A DNA stretch of 64,000 bases from an uncultured Clostridia bacterium (GCA_947589085.1 CANPZD010000001.1:1-64000); one strand, 5' to 3'; positions 28,456 through 37,088 are shown, numbered from the stretch's first letter. A program made the numbers and translations. Notes: generated by a model from the letters alone, not told the origin.

Positions 28456-29028
28456 ATGGAACACAAAGGCACAAAAGTATTGGAAACGGAGCGGCTCCTT
28501 CTTCGTCCGTGGAAGGAGAGCGACGCCGAGGAAGCGTTCGGGCATTGGATGCACGATCCCGAAGTGACGAAATATCTTACGTGGACGCCCCACACGGACG
28601 TCTCGTTCACGCATGTCCTTCTCCGGGCCTGGGAGAAGCAGAGCAAGGCTTCCGATTGTTATCATTGGGCGATCGTCCTGAAAGAGGGGAACATTCTCAT
28701 AGGAGACGTCATGGTCGACCATGCAGACGGCTATCAGGAGAGCGGCAGCGTCGGCTACTGTCTGGGCAAGGCATGGTGGGGGAAAGGTTTCATGACAGAA
28801 GCGCTTTCGGAAGTTCTGCGCTATTGCTTTGAAGAAGTCGGATTCTACCGTATCAACGGCAGTCATGCGGCGAAGAATATCGGCTCTTCCCGCGTTATGG
28901 AAAAGTGCGGCCTGCGGTACGAGGGAACGCGCAGGAAGTACTTCCGCATGCTCTCGACGGGCGAGTGGGTCGACATTGTGGTTCGCGGCATTTTGCGGGA
29001 AGATTATCGTAAGATCCGCCAAGCCTGA
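28456..29028 (+). CDS. GNAT-family N-acetyltransferase (RimJ/RimL type)
   Basis: 190 residues. Starts 'ETERLLLRPWKESDAEEAF', the classic N-terminus of the RimJ/RimL subfamily, which acetylates protein N-termini or small amines using acetyl-CoA. The acetyl-CoA loop reads 'GKAWWGKGFMTEAL' and the family 'N.GSSRVMEKCGLRYEG' motif follows. The ribosome site GGAGGG precedes the ATG. It has its own promoter and is probably monocistronic; I see no clear terminator directly after the stop before the tRNA promoter. The substrate cannot be named from sequence. Confidence 0.92.
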   Translation: MEHKGTKVLETERLLLRPWKESDAEEAFGHWMHDPEVTKYLTWTPHTDVSFTHVLLRAWEKQSKASDCYHWAIVLKEGNILIGDVMVDHADGYQESGSVGYCLGKAWWGKGFMTEALSEVLRYCFEEVGFYRINGSHAAKNIGSSRVMEKCGLRYEGTRRKYFRMLSTGEWVDIVVRGILREDYRKIRQA

Positions 29029-29130
29029 TTCTGACGGTAGATCTGCCGATACGCATCGAGCGGAATTTTCATGCGCCTTGCGGCGAAAAAAAGAATTTTT
29101 GGGAATCCGGCGAAAAGCATGAAAAAACGG

Positions 29131-29159
29131 TTGCATTTTGCGCGTTTTTCGTGTAAAAT
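29131..29159 (+). promoter_or_regulatory. Promoter of tRNA-Ser
   Basis: TTGCAT at 29131-29136, 17-bp spacer, TAAAAT at 29154-29159, 14 nt before the mature tRNA 5' end. Confidence 0.7.
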
Positions 29160-29173
29160 AGCATTTGTCTTTT

Positions 29174-29264
29174 GCAGAGATGTCTGAGTGGTTTAAGGAG
29201 CACGATTGGAAATCGTGTGACGGCGGTGAACCGTCCGGAGGTTCGAATCCTCTTCTCTGCGCCA
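29174..29264 (+). tRNA. tRNA-Ser (anticodon GGA)
   Basis: Class II tRNA with a long variable arm. Acceptor stem 29174-29180 pairs with 29254-29260, discriminator G 29261 (usual for serine), and CCA is encoded at 29262-29264. Anticodon stem 29201-29205 / 29213-29217 encloses a 7-nt loop with GGA at 29208-29210, reading UCC/UCU. The T-arm GGTTCGAATCC is intact. Confidence 0.97.
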
Positions 29265-29289
29265 TCGTCGCGGCAAAGCGGCGTTTCGA

Positions 29290-29321
29290 AGCGGTTGCCT
29301 TTCGGCAGCCGCTATCTTTTT
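29290..29321 (+). terminator. Terminator after tRNA-Ser
   Basis: 10-bp stem 29290-29299 / 29304-29313 (one G-T wobble) with a TTTC loop, then a short T-run. Confidence 0.7.
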
Positions 29322-29411
29322 GCCGCTTGCCGCTCCTCTTCCCGTAAAATCTTTCTTCGAAATCTTTTTCGGGAACCCTCGGAATTTTGCTTTCATCCTT
29401 GGCAAGCCGTG

Positions 29412-29440
29412 AAAAAGAGCACCCGAAGCGGGTGCTCTTT
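29412..29440 (-). terminator. Terminator of the minus-strand membrane protein gene
   Basis: Perfect 11-bp stem 29414-29424 / 29430-29440; read on the minus strand it is followed by TTTTTC. It lies 34 nt past the stop of the minus-strand gene. Bases 29322-29411 hold no recognisable gene. Confidence 0.85.
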
Positions 29441-29473
29441 CTGTCGCGACCATCTGTGCCGGAAGTTTGGTTT

Positions 29474-30004
29474 TTATTTTTTCTTCTTGAAATTTTCTTC
29501 CTCTTCCGCCGTGGAAAAGGAAAAACCGATGCGTTCGTTGCGCGAGATCAGGGTGCGGATGAAGTCGTCGTACCAAGTTTCTTTGACGACGATGACAATG
29601 TATTTCGTTTTGAAGTCGTCGAAATAGACGGCAAGCTTATGCGCGCCCCGGAACAAATGGACCGAATAGATCTGTCCGATCTCATATTTGGACTTGATAA
29701 GTCCGAACTGCATCACGAGCTGTTTTTCCGTGATCACATACTGCGAACGGAGAAGCATTGCGGTGAGCAAGACCGCGAGCAGAATGCTCGTGAGATAGAG
29801 CAGGAGATACTTCATCCAGGAATAGACGGAGGAGAGATCTCCTTGCAGAAAACCGGCGAACTGCCATGTCGTGAGCGCGATGCCCGCCGCCGAACACAGA
29901 AGGCCGAGAACGCACAGGACCAGAATCAGCGTGGAAAATTTGAAAGGATACCGCTTTACGGGGGCGGGTTTTTCATCTGTTTGCACGGGAGAGAACGTTT
30001 CCAT
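29474..30004 (-). CDS. Small membrane protein with PH-like cytosolic domain, unknown function
   Basis: 176 residues from the ATG at 30004; a GTG two codons earlier (30010) is possible. Two membrane helices are visible ('STLILVLCVLGLLCSAAGIAL' region and 'YLLLYLTSILLAVLLTAML'). A soluble domain then begins 'RSQYVITEKQLVMQFGLIKSKYEI', which resembles bacterial PH-like (bPH) membrane proteins, in which a strand pattern 'Y.it...l....G....' follows a membrane hairpin. The tail is very charged (EEEE, KKKK). It sits alone on the minus strand between the tRNA and the aconitase-like operon, with its own promoter and terminator. There is no Shine-Dalgarno site; the promoter spacing implies a leaderless mRNA. 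Confidence 0.8.
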   Translation of the reverse strand: METFSPVQTDEKPAPVKRYPFKFSTLILVLCVLGLLCSAAGIALTTWQFAGFLQGDLSSVYSWMKYLLLYLTSILLAVLLTAMLLRSQYVITEKQLVMQFGLIKSKYEIGQIYSVHLFRGAHKLAVYFDDFKTKYIVIVVKETWYDDFIRTLISRNERIGFSFSTAEEEENFKKKK

Positions 30005-30010
30005 GCCCAC

Positions 30011-30039
30011 AGTATAGCGGATTTTTCCGAGAAAAGCAA
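30011..30039 (-). promoter_or_regulatory. Minus-strand promoter giving a likely leaderless mRNA
   Basis: On the minus strand: TTGCTT (30039-30034), 17-bp spacer, TATACT (30016-30011). Only 6 nt separate the -10 box from the ATG at 30004, so transcription should begin at or next to the start codon. Confidence 0.7.
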
Positions 30040-30097
30040 ATCATTTTCGGAATCCGGAAATTTTTTCATGAAAAACCGGGAATTTCTTTCAAGCGTC

Positions 30098-30126
30098 TTG
30101 AAATCCGGCCGTAAAAATGGTATGAT
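30098..30126 (+). promoter_or_regulatory. Promoter of the aconitase-like / macrodomain operon
   Basis: TTGAAA at 30098-30103, 17-bp spacer, TATGAT at 30121-30126. It is divergent from the minus-strand promoter at 30011-30039. Confidence 0.7.
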
Positions 30127-30173
30127 AAAATCAACGATCGGAAGAATCGCCGTGTTTCGGCGGGGAGTTGTTT

Positions 30174-32102
30174 ATGGTAAAAGTCATTCGTCAGGGCGTC
30201 TATTTCATGGAGGGCAAGCTGATCAAGGAATCGCAGGCCTTTATGACGTCGGATAAAAAGGAACGGGCGGTAAAGAACACCGTGGCGTATGCCGTATCGT
30301 CCGCGCACGGGGGCGGCGTGCAGAATTTCGACGCGCTCCTTTCCGCGGAGTTCGAGGACGTTTTCCGCACGGCCGACGCGATGGGATTGCGGCAGCTCGC
30401 CGTGAAGAACGTTCTTTTCTCGGGCGCGCGGAACGATCCGGATTTTGCCTACTCCGTTGCGAAAACATACGGCGCGGAACTCGTTCCCGAGGGACTGTCC
30501 GCTCCGGCGGAATACGTGCGGGAACGGATCGCAAAGAGCGGAGCGATGCTGTTCGGAACGTCTGCGTTTCCCTGCGGCGCGCTCGGCGCGGTCTGCGTGC
30601 GGGGAAACGAGGGCGATTATCTCAGGCAACTTCTCGGCAAACCGTTCAAAACGTCTTTCCCGGAGACGGTCGCCGTCTATTTCAGGGGGAAGCCGGGCAA
30701 GGGGGTCGGGCCGACCGATATCGCGCTTTCCGTGCTCAAGGCGGTCAGAACCGCGGGAAATTTTGCCGCGGGAAAGCTTCTCGAATGTTTCGGCCCAGGC
30801 CTTGCGAATCTCTCGATGGATTTCCGCAACACCGTCGATTCCATGCTCTGCGCGTCGGATTGTTTCGCCGCGGTTTGGGCGACGGACGGAAAGACGCAGG
30901 AATATTTCGAAACTTACAGCAGAGCGGGGGACTATAAACCGCTCGCGCCGCGCGAACCCGCATTCTACGACGGCGGGGTCGTCGTGGATCTTTCGCGGAT
31001 AGAGCCGATGATCGCATTCTATCCGGAAATTTACCCCGTGCGGGAGTTGCTGGAATCGCCCGCCGAAACGTCCGAAAAATTGCGCGCCGTCGCGCAGAAA
31101 CAGTGCGCGGAAGTGCGCATGCGGTTGGATTCCGTCTGCGACGCCCTGAAAGAGGGAACGCCTTTTTTTGCGGAAATGTATCTCGACGAGGACGCCGCGA
31201 ATTACGAAACGGTTTCGGAAGTCGCCGAGCTGTTGCGCGGCAAGGCGGTGGGCGGCGCAACCGCATTCAACGTCTATCCCGCTTCGGCCGCCGTTTTCAG
31301 GGCGCTGATCGGGAGCGGGGCTTTGGAGACGCTGCTTTCCGCGGGGGTCGCCGTGAACGGATACGCCTGCGCGGGCAGCGGACTTGAAGCGGTAGACGGC
31401 GTGCCCGTTGCGGGCGCGGTCGTTCTCGACGCGCGCACCATGGCGGCGACGGCCGCAAACGGAGGGATCCTGACCTCCGCGCTCGGGAGCGCATCCCATA
31501 GAAGATTCAAAAAGTTTCAATTTGACGAAAACGTATATAGAAGCCGCGTTGTGTGCGAAGCGGGTTCGGGCGGGCCGCTTCGCTATGGAAACGTGCGGCC
31601 GATCCCCGAAATGGGCGCGCTTCCCGGCGCACTGCCGTTGCAAGTGCGCGCCGCGGAGACGCCCGCCTCGTTTATTCCGACGCGCGCAGACGGCGAACAG
31701 CCGGCCGCGCCGGAAAACGACGTGCCCGGGGAAGCCGCAGGGGCGGTCGTGTTCACGAAGCACGCGCAGGGCGCCCCTTGGCCGCAGGCGATCGCGATGC
31801 GGGAAGAAAATCTGCGCGCCGTATTTGCGGCGGGATTCGAAGAAACATACCGCACGCACCTGATCGATTGGGGCATTCTTCCTTTTGTCTGCGCAAAAGG
31901 AGAGATCGGCGCGGGGGATTTCGTGCATCTCGAAAACATCCGCGAGGCCGTGAGCCGCGGCGAGGAGCGCGTGATCGCAAAAGCGATCGGAAAAAAGAAA
32001 ACGCGCGACGTCGCGCTGATGCTCGGTCCGCTCACGGAGGAGCAGCGGGCGATCCTTCTTGCAGGCTCGCGCGTCGGCTATGAAAGGGAGAGGCGGGAAT
32101 GA
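30174..32102 (+). CDS. Divergent aconitase-superfamily protein lacking typical Fe-S ligands
   Basis: 642 residues from the ATG at 30174, preceded by GGGGAG; a TTG at 30168 is possible. The order of domains resembles aconitase: 'PETVAVYFRGKPGKGVGPTDIAL', then 'FAAVWATDGKTQEYF' (compare 'FFPVDxxTLxYL'), and a C-terminal swivel-like part ending 'LTEEQRAILLAGSRVGYER'. Key motifs are missing. Where aconitases have a DSHT motif this protein has 'GTSAFPCGALGA' (about residue 128). The first cluster cysteine motif (SCTN) is replaced by 'LDEDAANYE', and the ACxxC pair by 'YACAGSG' with only C399. It is probably not a standard 4Fe-4S dehydratase. It may be a YbhJ-like hydratase relative or a non-catalytic protein. 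The stop overlaps the start of the macrodomain gene. Confidence 0.75.
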   Translation: MVKVIRQGVYFMEGKLIKESQAFMTSDKKERAVKNTVAYAVSSAHGGGVQNFDALLSAEFEDVFRTADAMGLRQLAVKNVLFSGARNDPDFAYSVAKTYGAELVPEGLSAPAEYVRERIAKSGAMLFGTSAFPCGALGAVCVRGNEGDYLRQLLGKPFKTSFPETVAVYFRGKPGKGVGPTDIALSVLKAVRTAGNFAAGKLLECFGPGLANLSMDFRNTVDSMLCASDCFAAVWATDGKTQEYFETYSRAGDYKPLAPREPAFYDGGVVVDLSRIEPMIAFYPEIYPVRELLESPAETSEKLRAVAQKQCAEVRMRLDSVCDALKEGTPFFAEMYLDEDAANYETVSEVAELLRGKAVGGATAFNVYPASAAVFRALIGSGALETLLSAGVAVNGYACAGSGLEAVDGVPVAGAVVLDARTMAATAANGGILTSALGSASHRRFKKFQFDENVYRSRVVCEAGSGGPLRYGNVRPIPEMGALPGALPLQVRAAETPASFIPTRADGEQPAAPENDVPGEAAGAVVFTKHAQGAPWPQAIAMREENLRAVFAAGFEETYRTHLIDWGILPFVCAKGEIGAGDFVHLENIREAVSRGEERVIAKAIGKKKTRDVALMLGPLTEEQRAILLAGSRVGYERERRE

Positions 32103-32941
32103 GAGGAGCGAAAGATCCGGTCGTCGATCTGAAGCCGTATGCGCGTCCCGCGGTCTGCGGCGAAGAAGAGAAAACGGCCGCATGCGATTCCTTGCTCAAA
32201 TTTTTGATGCGCGAGCGCGGGATGATCGCGGCGTTCAGTTCCACGTTTGAGAAAAAGCGGGCGCTCGTGCGCGCACAGATGAACCGGCGCGCGCCTCTGC
32301 CCGTTCCGGAAGAGATCCTTGCGCAGCAGGACAGATTGCTCTGGACGGAGAGCGTCGAGCGGGGGATCGTGCGGGCGGCGGAGCTTCCGGAGGAGAAGTA
32401 CGGCATTTCCATTTGGGAAGGCGATATCATCCGTCTGGACGCGGACGCGATCGTCAACGCCGCGAACAATACGCTGCTCGGATGTTTTGTCCCGGGGCAT
32501 GCGTGTATCGACAACGTGATCCACTCGGCGTCGGGAATGCAGCTGCGGGCGGACTGTCAGCGCATCGTTTCCGCGACCGGGCGCGCCGAAGAGACGGGCG
32601 GAGCGCGGATCACGCGCGCATACAATCTTCCCGCGAAGTATGTGATCCATACGGTGGGGCCGATGGTGGGCAGCGGCGTGAGCGAAGAACAGCGCGCGCA
32701 GCTCAGATCCTGCTATGTATCCTGCCTGAATCTCGCGCAGCAGCATCATCTTACGTCCATCGCGTTCTGCTGCATTTCGACGGGGGTATTCAATTTTCCC
32801 GCCGACGAGGCGGCCGAGATCGCGACGGGGGCGGTGCTCAACTGGAAGATCCGCCATGCGGAGAGCGGAATGAAGATCATTTTCAATACGTTCCTGCCCC
32901 GCGATACGGCGATCTATCGGAATATATTTGAGATGATGTGA
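32099..32941 (+). CDS. Zinc-type macrodomain protein (protein-ADP-ribose hydrolase family)
   Basis: 280 residues. The ATG overlaps the upstream TGA (ATGA), so translation is coupled. The N-terminal about 100 residues are helical; the macrodomain begins at 'ISIWEGDIIRLDADAIVNAANN'. The Zn-Macro signature is present: C129, H134 and C136 in 'GCFVPGHACIDNVIH', then 'GMQLR' and the ribose-binding glycine loop in 'CISTGVFNFP'. Related enzymes remove ADP-ribose from proteins and are often encoded beside SirTM sirtuins and lipoate carriers. None of those is next to this gene; the partner is the aconitase-like protein. The substrate is unknown. No clear terminator follows in the 96-nt gap, and I see no convincing promoter there. 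Confidence 0.9.
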   Translation: MRGAKDPVVDLKPYARPAVCGEEEKTAACDSLLKFLMRERGMIAAFSSTFEKKRALVRAQMNRRAPLPVPEEILAQQDRLLWTESVERGIVRAAELPEEKYGISIWEGDIIRLDADAIVNAANNTLLGCFVPGHACIDNVIHSASGMQLRADCQRIVSATGRAEETGGARITRAYNLPAKYVIHTVGPMVGSGVSEEQRAQLRSCYVSCLNLAQQHHLTSIAFCCISTGVFNFPADEAAEIATGAVLNWKIRHAESGMKIIFNTFLPRDTAIYRNIFEMM

Positions 32942-33037
32942 CCTCTCGGGCGGGATCTTGCGGAATTTCCGAAGAGATCCGTTCCGAGGCGGCGTATCAT
33001 AGATTTGAAATTTTTTTTGCGGAGGAGTGAAAATCCT

Positions 33038-33625
33038 ATGGTAAACCTTCTCATTTCAACGCCCGCGATCATCGGGATCGTTGCGGCGGCCGTTGTCGTT
33101 CTGGCGGTCGCGATCGGCGTCGTCGTGTGGTACATTTCCTGCTACAACCGGCTGCAATCGCTCAAAAATCGGGCGGAGGAAGCGTGGTCGACGATCGACG
33201 TGCAACTGAAAAAACGGTACGACCTCATTCCCAATCTGGTCGCGACGGTGAAAGGGTATGCAAAGCATGAGAGCGAGACGCTCGAAGCCGTGATCTCTGC
33301 CCGCAATCTCGCCATGACGTCTGCGGGAGATGCGAAGATGGCGGCGGAAAACGCGCTCACGGGCACGCTCAAATCGCTGTTTTCGTTGCAGGAAGCGTAT
33401 CCCGAACTCAAGGCGAACGCCAATTTCATGGATCTGCAGCGGCAATTACAGTTGATCGAAACGGAGATCGCCTCCGCCCGCAGATACTACAACGGCGTCG
33501 TCAAGGAGATCAACACGAAGATCGACGTGTTCCCCTCCAATCTCGTTGCACGGCGCATGCGGTTGGAGAAGCGCAATTACTTCGAAGCGCCGGAGGAACG
33601 CCGCAACGTAACCGTCGAGTTTTGA
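33038..33625 (+). CDS. lemA: LemA family membrane protein
   Basis: 195 residues from the ATG at 33038, preceded by GCGGAGGAG; an in-frame ATG at 33005 lacks a ribosome site. One N-terminal membrane helix ('IIGIVAAAVVVLAVAIGVVVWY' region), then the LemA helical bundle with the signature 'YNRLQSLKNRAEEAWSTIDVQLKKRYDLIPNLVATVKGYA'-type start and 'YYNGVVKEINTKIDVFPSNLVA' near the C-terminus (each partly quoted). LemA proteins are membrane-anchored with the bundle outside in most models; their biochemical role is unclear. The next gene (DUF2207) starts 3 nt after the stop, a pairing seen widely in bacteria, so the two likely act together. Confidence 0.93.
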   Translation: MVNLLISTPAIIGIVAAAVVVLAVAIGVVVWYISCYNRLQSLKNRAEEAWSTIDVQLKKRYDLIPNLVATVKGYAKHESETLEAVISARNLAMTSAGDAKMAAENALTGTLKSLFSLQEAYPELKANANFMDLQRQLQLIETEIASARRYYNGVVKEINTKIDVFPSNLVARRMRLEKRNYFEAPEERRNVTVEF

Positions 33626-33628
33626 CCG

Positions 33629-35503
33629 ATGAAGAGAGCAAGAGGGGGATCCGTTTGGATCGCGCTGCTCTTTGCGGCGCTCTTATTGGGAGTCGGGATC
33701 GCCCCGATCGGACGCCCGGTCGCGGCGGAAGCGGCGGGATCGGATTTTTCGATCCCCTCGTACCGCGCGGAATTTACGATCGGAAATAACCGCACGGTGC
33801 GCGTCGTGGAGACGATATCGGTGCGGTTTCTCGTTCCGCAGCGCGGGATCATCCGCGATTTTGCGCTCGACGGAAGGATCCGCTATCGGGATATTTCCGT
33901 CAAGCGCGACGGAGCCGCGGTGCCCGCACGCTACCGCAGCGACGATTCCGCGCTGTTTTCCCTTGCGATCGGCGACGGGAACACGCTGTTGAGCACGGAT
34001 CGGGATTACGTTTACGAGATCTCGTATACGGAGATCGTACCCGCGCTGAAAGACAGGGGACTTCTCCCGCTCGACGTGCTCGGGTATGATTGGCATGCGC
34101 CCATCGAACGGGTATCCGTTTCGGTTGCGCTTCCGGAAGGACTTGAAACAAAGGAGATCTTTTCGGGCAGCGCGAATACAAAAGAAAACCTGCGCGGCGT
34201 GGCGTGCGAACAGACGGGCGACGCGCTCTTGCTGACCGCGGAAAATTTCGGCTACGGGGGCATCACGCTCGATCTGCATTTTTCCGCGGGTGCGCTGAAA
34301 GCGCCGCCCGCGGATCTTACGCCGCTTTGGGCGGCGATCCTTGTGCTGGGGCTGATCGGCGCGGCGCTGCTGATCAAGTGCACCGTCTGCCGTCAACCTC
34401 TGTTGACGCGCACGGTGAATTTTTCCGCGCCGGAATCAATGGATCCGCTCAAAATGGGGAAGATCATCGACAATAAAGTGGACTCCGAGGATCTCGGCGC
34501 GCTCGTATTCTGGTTCGCGGCGGAGGGATATCTGCGCATCGATCTCTCCGAGGACAAGGAGGATCCCGTTCTGATTAAAACGGAAAAACCTCTTCCGCCC
34601 GATGCGCCCGCCCATCAGCGCGTCTTTTACGAGGGTCTTTTCTGCGCGAGGGAACGGGTGCGGACTTCCGAACTGAAAAACAGCTTTTATCGGACGGCGA
34701 ATGCGGCGAAGGCTTCCGTGGACGCCGCGACGGACAAAATGTACGCGCCGAAGGGAAAGGTCTTTCTTGCAGTCCTCGCCGTTCTTACGGCGCTTCTGTG
34801 CGGAGCATTCGCACTTTTCTACAATCTTGCTGTAATGGGTTACGGATATCTCTATTTTCAGCAGTTTATCGTGAGCCTGCTCTGCTTCGCGCCGCCCGCG
34901 GTTTTTTCCTCGATCGCCGAACAGCGCAGATACAAATGGTCGAAGCCGAAGCGGTTTTTCGCGATCTTCGGCGGGCTGCTGCTCTGCTGTATTCCGTCCC
35001 TTTTATCGTTGCTTCCGAGCGCCGCGCTCTCTCCGGGTGCGCATCTCATCCTCTCGTTCGGCGCGGCCGTTTCGGGCGCCCTTGCGGGAACGTTTTTCGT
35101 GCGCACGCAGCGATACTGCGATCAGTTGGGGCAGATCCTCGGATTTAAGGACTTCATTCTCTATACCGAAAAGGAGAAACTCGGCGTTATGCTGCGGGAA
35201 GATCCCGAACTCTACTATTCCGTGCTGCCCTATGCGCAGGTTCTGGGCGTGACCGACGTCTGGACGGAAAAATTCGACGGCCTCGATCTCGCGCCGCCGA
35301 AGTTCCTCAACTATAACGGCGGAGATTTTCTGTTCACGGCGATCGCATGGCACGCCGTATTCCGCTCATTGAATTCCGGCATGAGCCGTACGATGATTTC
35401 CCGCCCCACGAACACGGGCGCGCGCGGCGGCAGGTTCGGCGGCGGGCACTTCGGCGGATTCGGCGGAGGCGGATTCGGCGGAGGCGGCGGCCGCAGTTTC
35501 TGA
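33629..35503 (+). CDS. DUF2207 family membrane protein
   Basis: 624 residues. N-terminal signal peptide (hydrophobic 'IALLFAALLLGVGIAPIG' region, likely cut near 'VAAEAAG'), an extracellular DUF2207 domain (about 38-225, with 'VETISVRF' and 'RGIIRDF' motifs), a membrane helix ('LWAAILVLGLIGAALLIK'), a cytosolic domain, a cluster of three more membrane helices (about 370-490) and a soluble C-terminal part. The last about 30 residues are a low-complexity Gly/Phe tail ('GGGHFGGFGGGGFGGGGG'), typical of the family. The start lies only 3 nt after lemA with little room for a ribosome site, so translation is probably coupled. Function unknown; usually paired with LemA. Confidence 0.9.
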   Translation: MKRARGGSVWIALLFAALLLGVGIAPIGRPVAAEAAGSDFSIPSYRAEFTIGNNRTVRVVETISVRFLVPQRGIIRDFALDGRIRYRDISVKRDGAAVPARYRSDDSALFSLAIGDGNTLLSTDRDYVYEISYTEIVPALKDRGLLPLDVLGYDWHAPIERVSVSVALPEGLETKEIFSGSANTKENLRGVACEQTGDALLLTAENFGYGGITLDLHFSAGALKAPPADLTPLWAAILVLGLIGAALLIKCTVCRQPLLTRTVNFSAPESMDPLKMGKIIDNKVDSEDLGALVFWFAAEGYLRIDLSEDKEDPVLIKTEKPLPPDAPAHQRVFYEGLFCARERVRTSELKNSFYRTANAAKASVDAATDKMYAPKGKVFLAVLAVLTALLCGAFALFYNLAVMGYGYLYFQQFIVSLLCFAPPAVFSSIAEQRRYKWSKPKRFFAIFGGLLLCCIPSLLSLLPSAALSPGAHLILSFGAAVSGALAGTFFVRTQRYCDQLGQILGFKDFILYTEKEKLGVMLREDPELYYSVLPYAQVLGVTDVWTEKFDGLDLAPPKFLNYNGGDFLFTAIAWHAVFRSLNSGMSRTMISRPTNTGARGGRFGGGHFGGFGGGGFGGGGGRSF

Positions 35504-35515
35504 AAGGGGGGAAGC

Positions 35516-36988
35516 ATGAGAAATTATATCATTGCGCTCGACGCGGGCACAACGAGCATCCGCGCGTTCCTGTACGATACCCTGTCGCACGCCTTTGTTT
35601 TCCGCGCCCAACAGGAGACGGAATGCAGTTTTCCGTTCCCCGGGTGGGTGGAACAGGATGCGGAAGAGATCTATTCCAAGGCCGCGCTGGTCGTTTCCCG
35701 GTGCGCGCGCGCCGCAGGCGCGGGCAAGATCGCGGGGATCGGCGTGACGAATCAGCGCGAGACCGTCGTGATGTGGAACGCAGAGACGGGAGAGCCGGTC
35801 GCGCCCGCCATTGTCTGGCAGTGCCGCCGCACGAGCGAGGAATGCGCGAAGATCCCTCCCGAAGTCGCCGAACGGATCAAGCAAAAGACGGGACTTCTGC
35901 CCGACGCGTATTTTTCCGCGAGCAAGATGAAATGGATTTTGGACAATGTTCCCGCGGCGCGCGATCTTCTCCGGGAGGGGAAGCTACGCGCGGGCACGAT
36001 CGACAGTTTCCTCATCTGCCGCTTTACCGAGGGGCGAAGCTTCGTAACGGATTACACGAACGCTTCGCGCACCATGCTTTTCGGCCTGAAATCGCTGGAT
36101 TGGGACGAAGAACTCTGCGCGTATTTCGGCATTCCCCGCGCGATCCTGCCCGAGGCGCGCCCCTGCGACGCGCGCATGGGCGAAATGCGTCTGCACGGCG
36201 AGACCGTTCCGATCGCGGGAGATATGGGCGATCAGCAGGCCGCGCTTCTGGGACAGGCGTGTCTCAGCGAGGGGGACGCGAAGATCACGTACGGCACGGG
36301 ACTTTTCATGCTCTTTCCGACGGGAAAAACTCCCGTCGTTTCGCAAAACGGATTGCTTACGACCGTCGCCGGGAGCATCGGGGGGAAAACGTATTACGCG
36401 TTGGAAGGCAGCGTCTTTCACGCGGGCAGCGGCGTGCAATGGCTGCGGGACGAGATGGGGCTGCTCGAAAACGCGGCCGAATCCGAACGGCTTGCCCGCG
36501 CCGTGGAAGATACGGGAGGCGTGTGTTTCGTGCCTGCGTTCACGGGGTTGGGGGCGCCCTATTGGGATCCCGAGGCCCGTGCGATTTTGACGGGCATCAC
36601 GCGCGGCACGCGCCGGGAACACGTCGTGCGGGCGGTCCTCGAAAGCATCGCCTACGGCGCGCGGGATCTCTCCGGATGTATGGAACGGGACAGCGGACTT
36701 CGGCTGCTCGCGGTCAAATGCGACGGAGGCGCTTCCGCCAACGATTTTCTCATGCAGTTTCAGGCGGACGTGTTGGGGATCCCGGTAGACCGTCCCGCCG
36801 AGCGGGAGAGTACCGCGCTGGGCGCGGCGTTTGCCTGCGCGCTCGCGCTGGGGATCCACGACGAAAGAGAGATCGCCGCCGTGCGAAGATCGGAACGCTG
36901 TTTCCTGCCCGCCGAAGACCGCGCGCGTTTCGAAGCGCTGTACGCGGCGTATTGCAGGGCGGTGAGCCGTGCGCGGCTGCGCCCGTAA
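35516..36988 (+). CDS. glpK: Glycerol kinase
   Basis: 490 residues, near the usual 500. FGGY-family kinase: glycerol + ATP to sn-glycerol 3-phosphate in the cytosol. Motifs: N-terminal phosphate loop 'ALDAGTTSIRAFLYD', 'GVTNQRETVVMWN', glycerol-binding 'WQCRRT', catalytic aspartate in 'AGDMGDQQAALLGQ', 'TYGTGLFML' and the C-terminal adenine site 'DGGASANDFLMQFQAD'. The ribosome site AAAGGGGGG lies 6 nt before the ATG. It follows the DUF2207 gene by 12 nt, so it may share the lemA transcript, an unusual neighbour. No glpF or glpD is nearby. No clear terminator is seen before the prs promoter. Another FGGY substrate is possible but less likely. Confidence 0.93.
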   Translation: MRNYIIALDAGTTSIRAFLYDTLSHAFVFRAQQETECSFPFPGWVEQDAEEIYSKAALVVSRCARAAGAGKIAGIGVTNQRETVVMWNAETGEPVAPAIVWQCRRTSEECAKIPPEVAERIKQKTGLLPDAYFSASKMKWILDNVPAARDLLREGKLRAGTIDSFLICRFTEGRSFVTDYTNASRTMLFGLKSLDWDEELCAYFGIPRAILPEARPCDARMGEMRLHGETVPIAGDMGDQQAALLGQACLSEGDAKITYGTGLFMLFPTGKTPVVSQNGLLTTVAGSIGGKTYYALEGSVFHAGSGVQWLRDEMGLLENAAESERLARAVEDTGGVCFVPAFTGLGAPYWDPEARAILTGITRGTRREHVVRAVLESIAYGARDLSGCMERDSGLRLLAVKCDGGASANDFLMQFQADVLGIPVDRPAERESTALGAAFACALALGIHDEREIAAVRRSERCFLPAEDRARFEALYAAYCRAVSRARLRP

Positions 36989-37026
36989 AAAGTTTTCCGA
37001 AAGCGGAAAAAACGTTCCGAAACCGA

Positions 37027-37055
37027 TTGACGAAACCGGAAAAACATATTACAAT
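37027..37055 (+). promoter_or_regulatory. Promoter of prs
   Basis: TTGACG at 37027-37032, 17-bp spacer, TACAAT at 37050-37055. Confidence 0.8.
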
Positions 37056-37088
37056 AAATAACGTCCGAATTACCACGGAGGAAACAGC

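Noticed and set aside
29174..29264. Integration (att) site at the tRNA 3' end
   Set aside because: No integrase or repeated tRNA 3' sequence was seen nearby.
29165..29347. Short plus-strand frames across the tRNA
   Set aside because: They cover a complete tRNA-Ser with encoded CCA.
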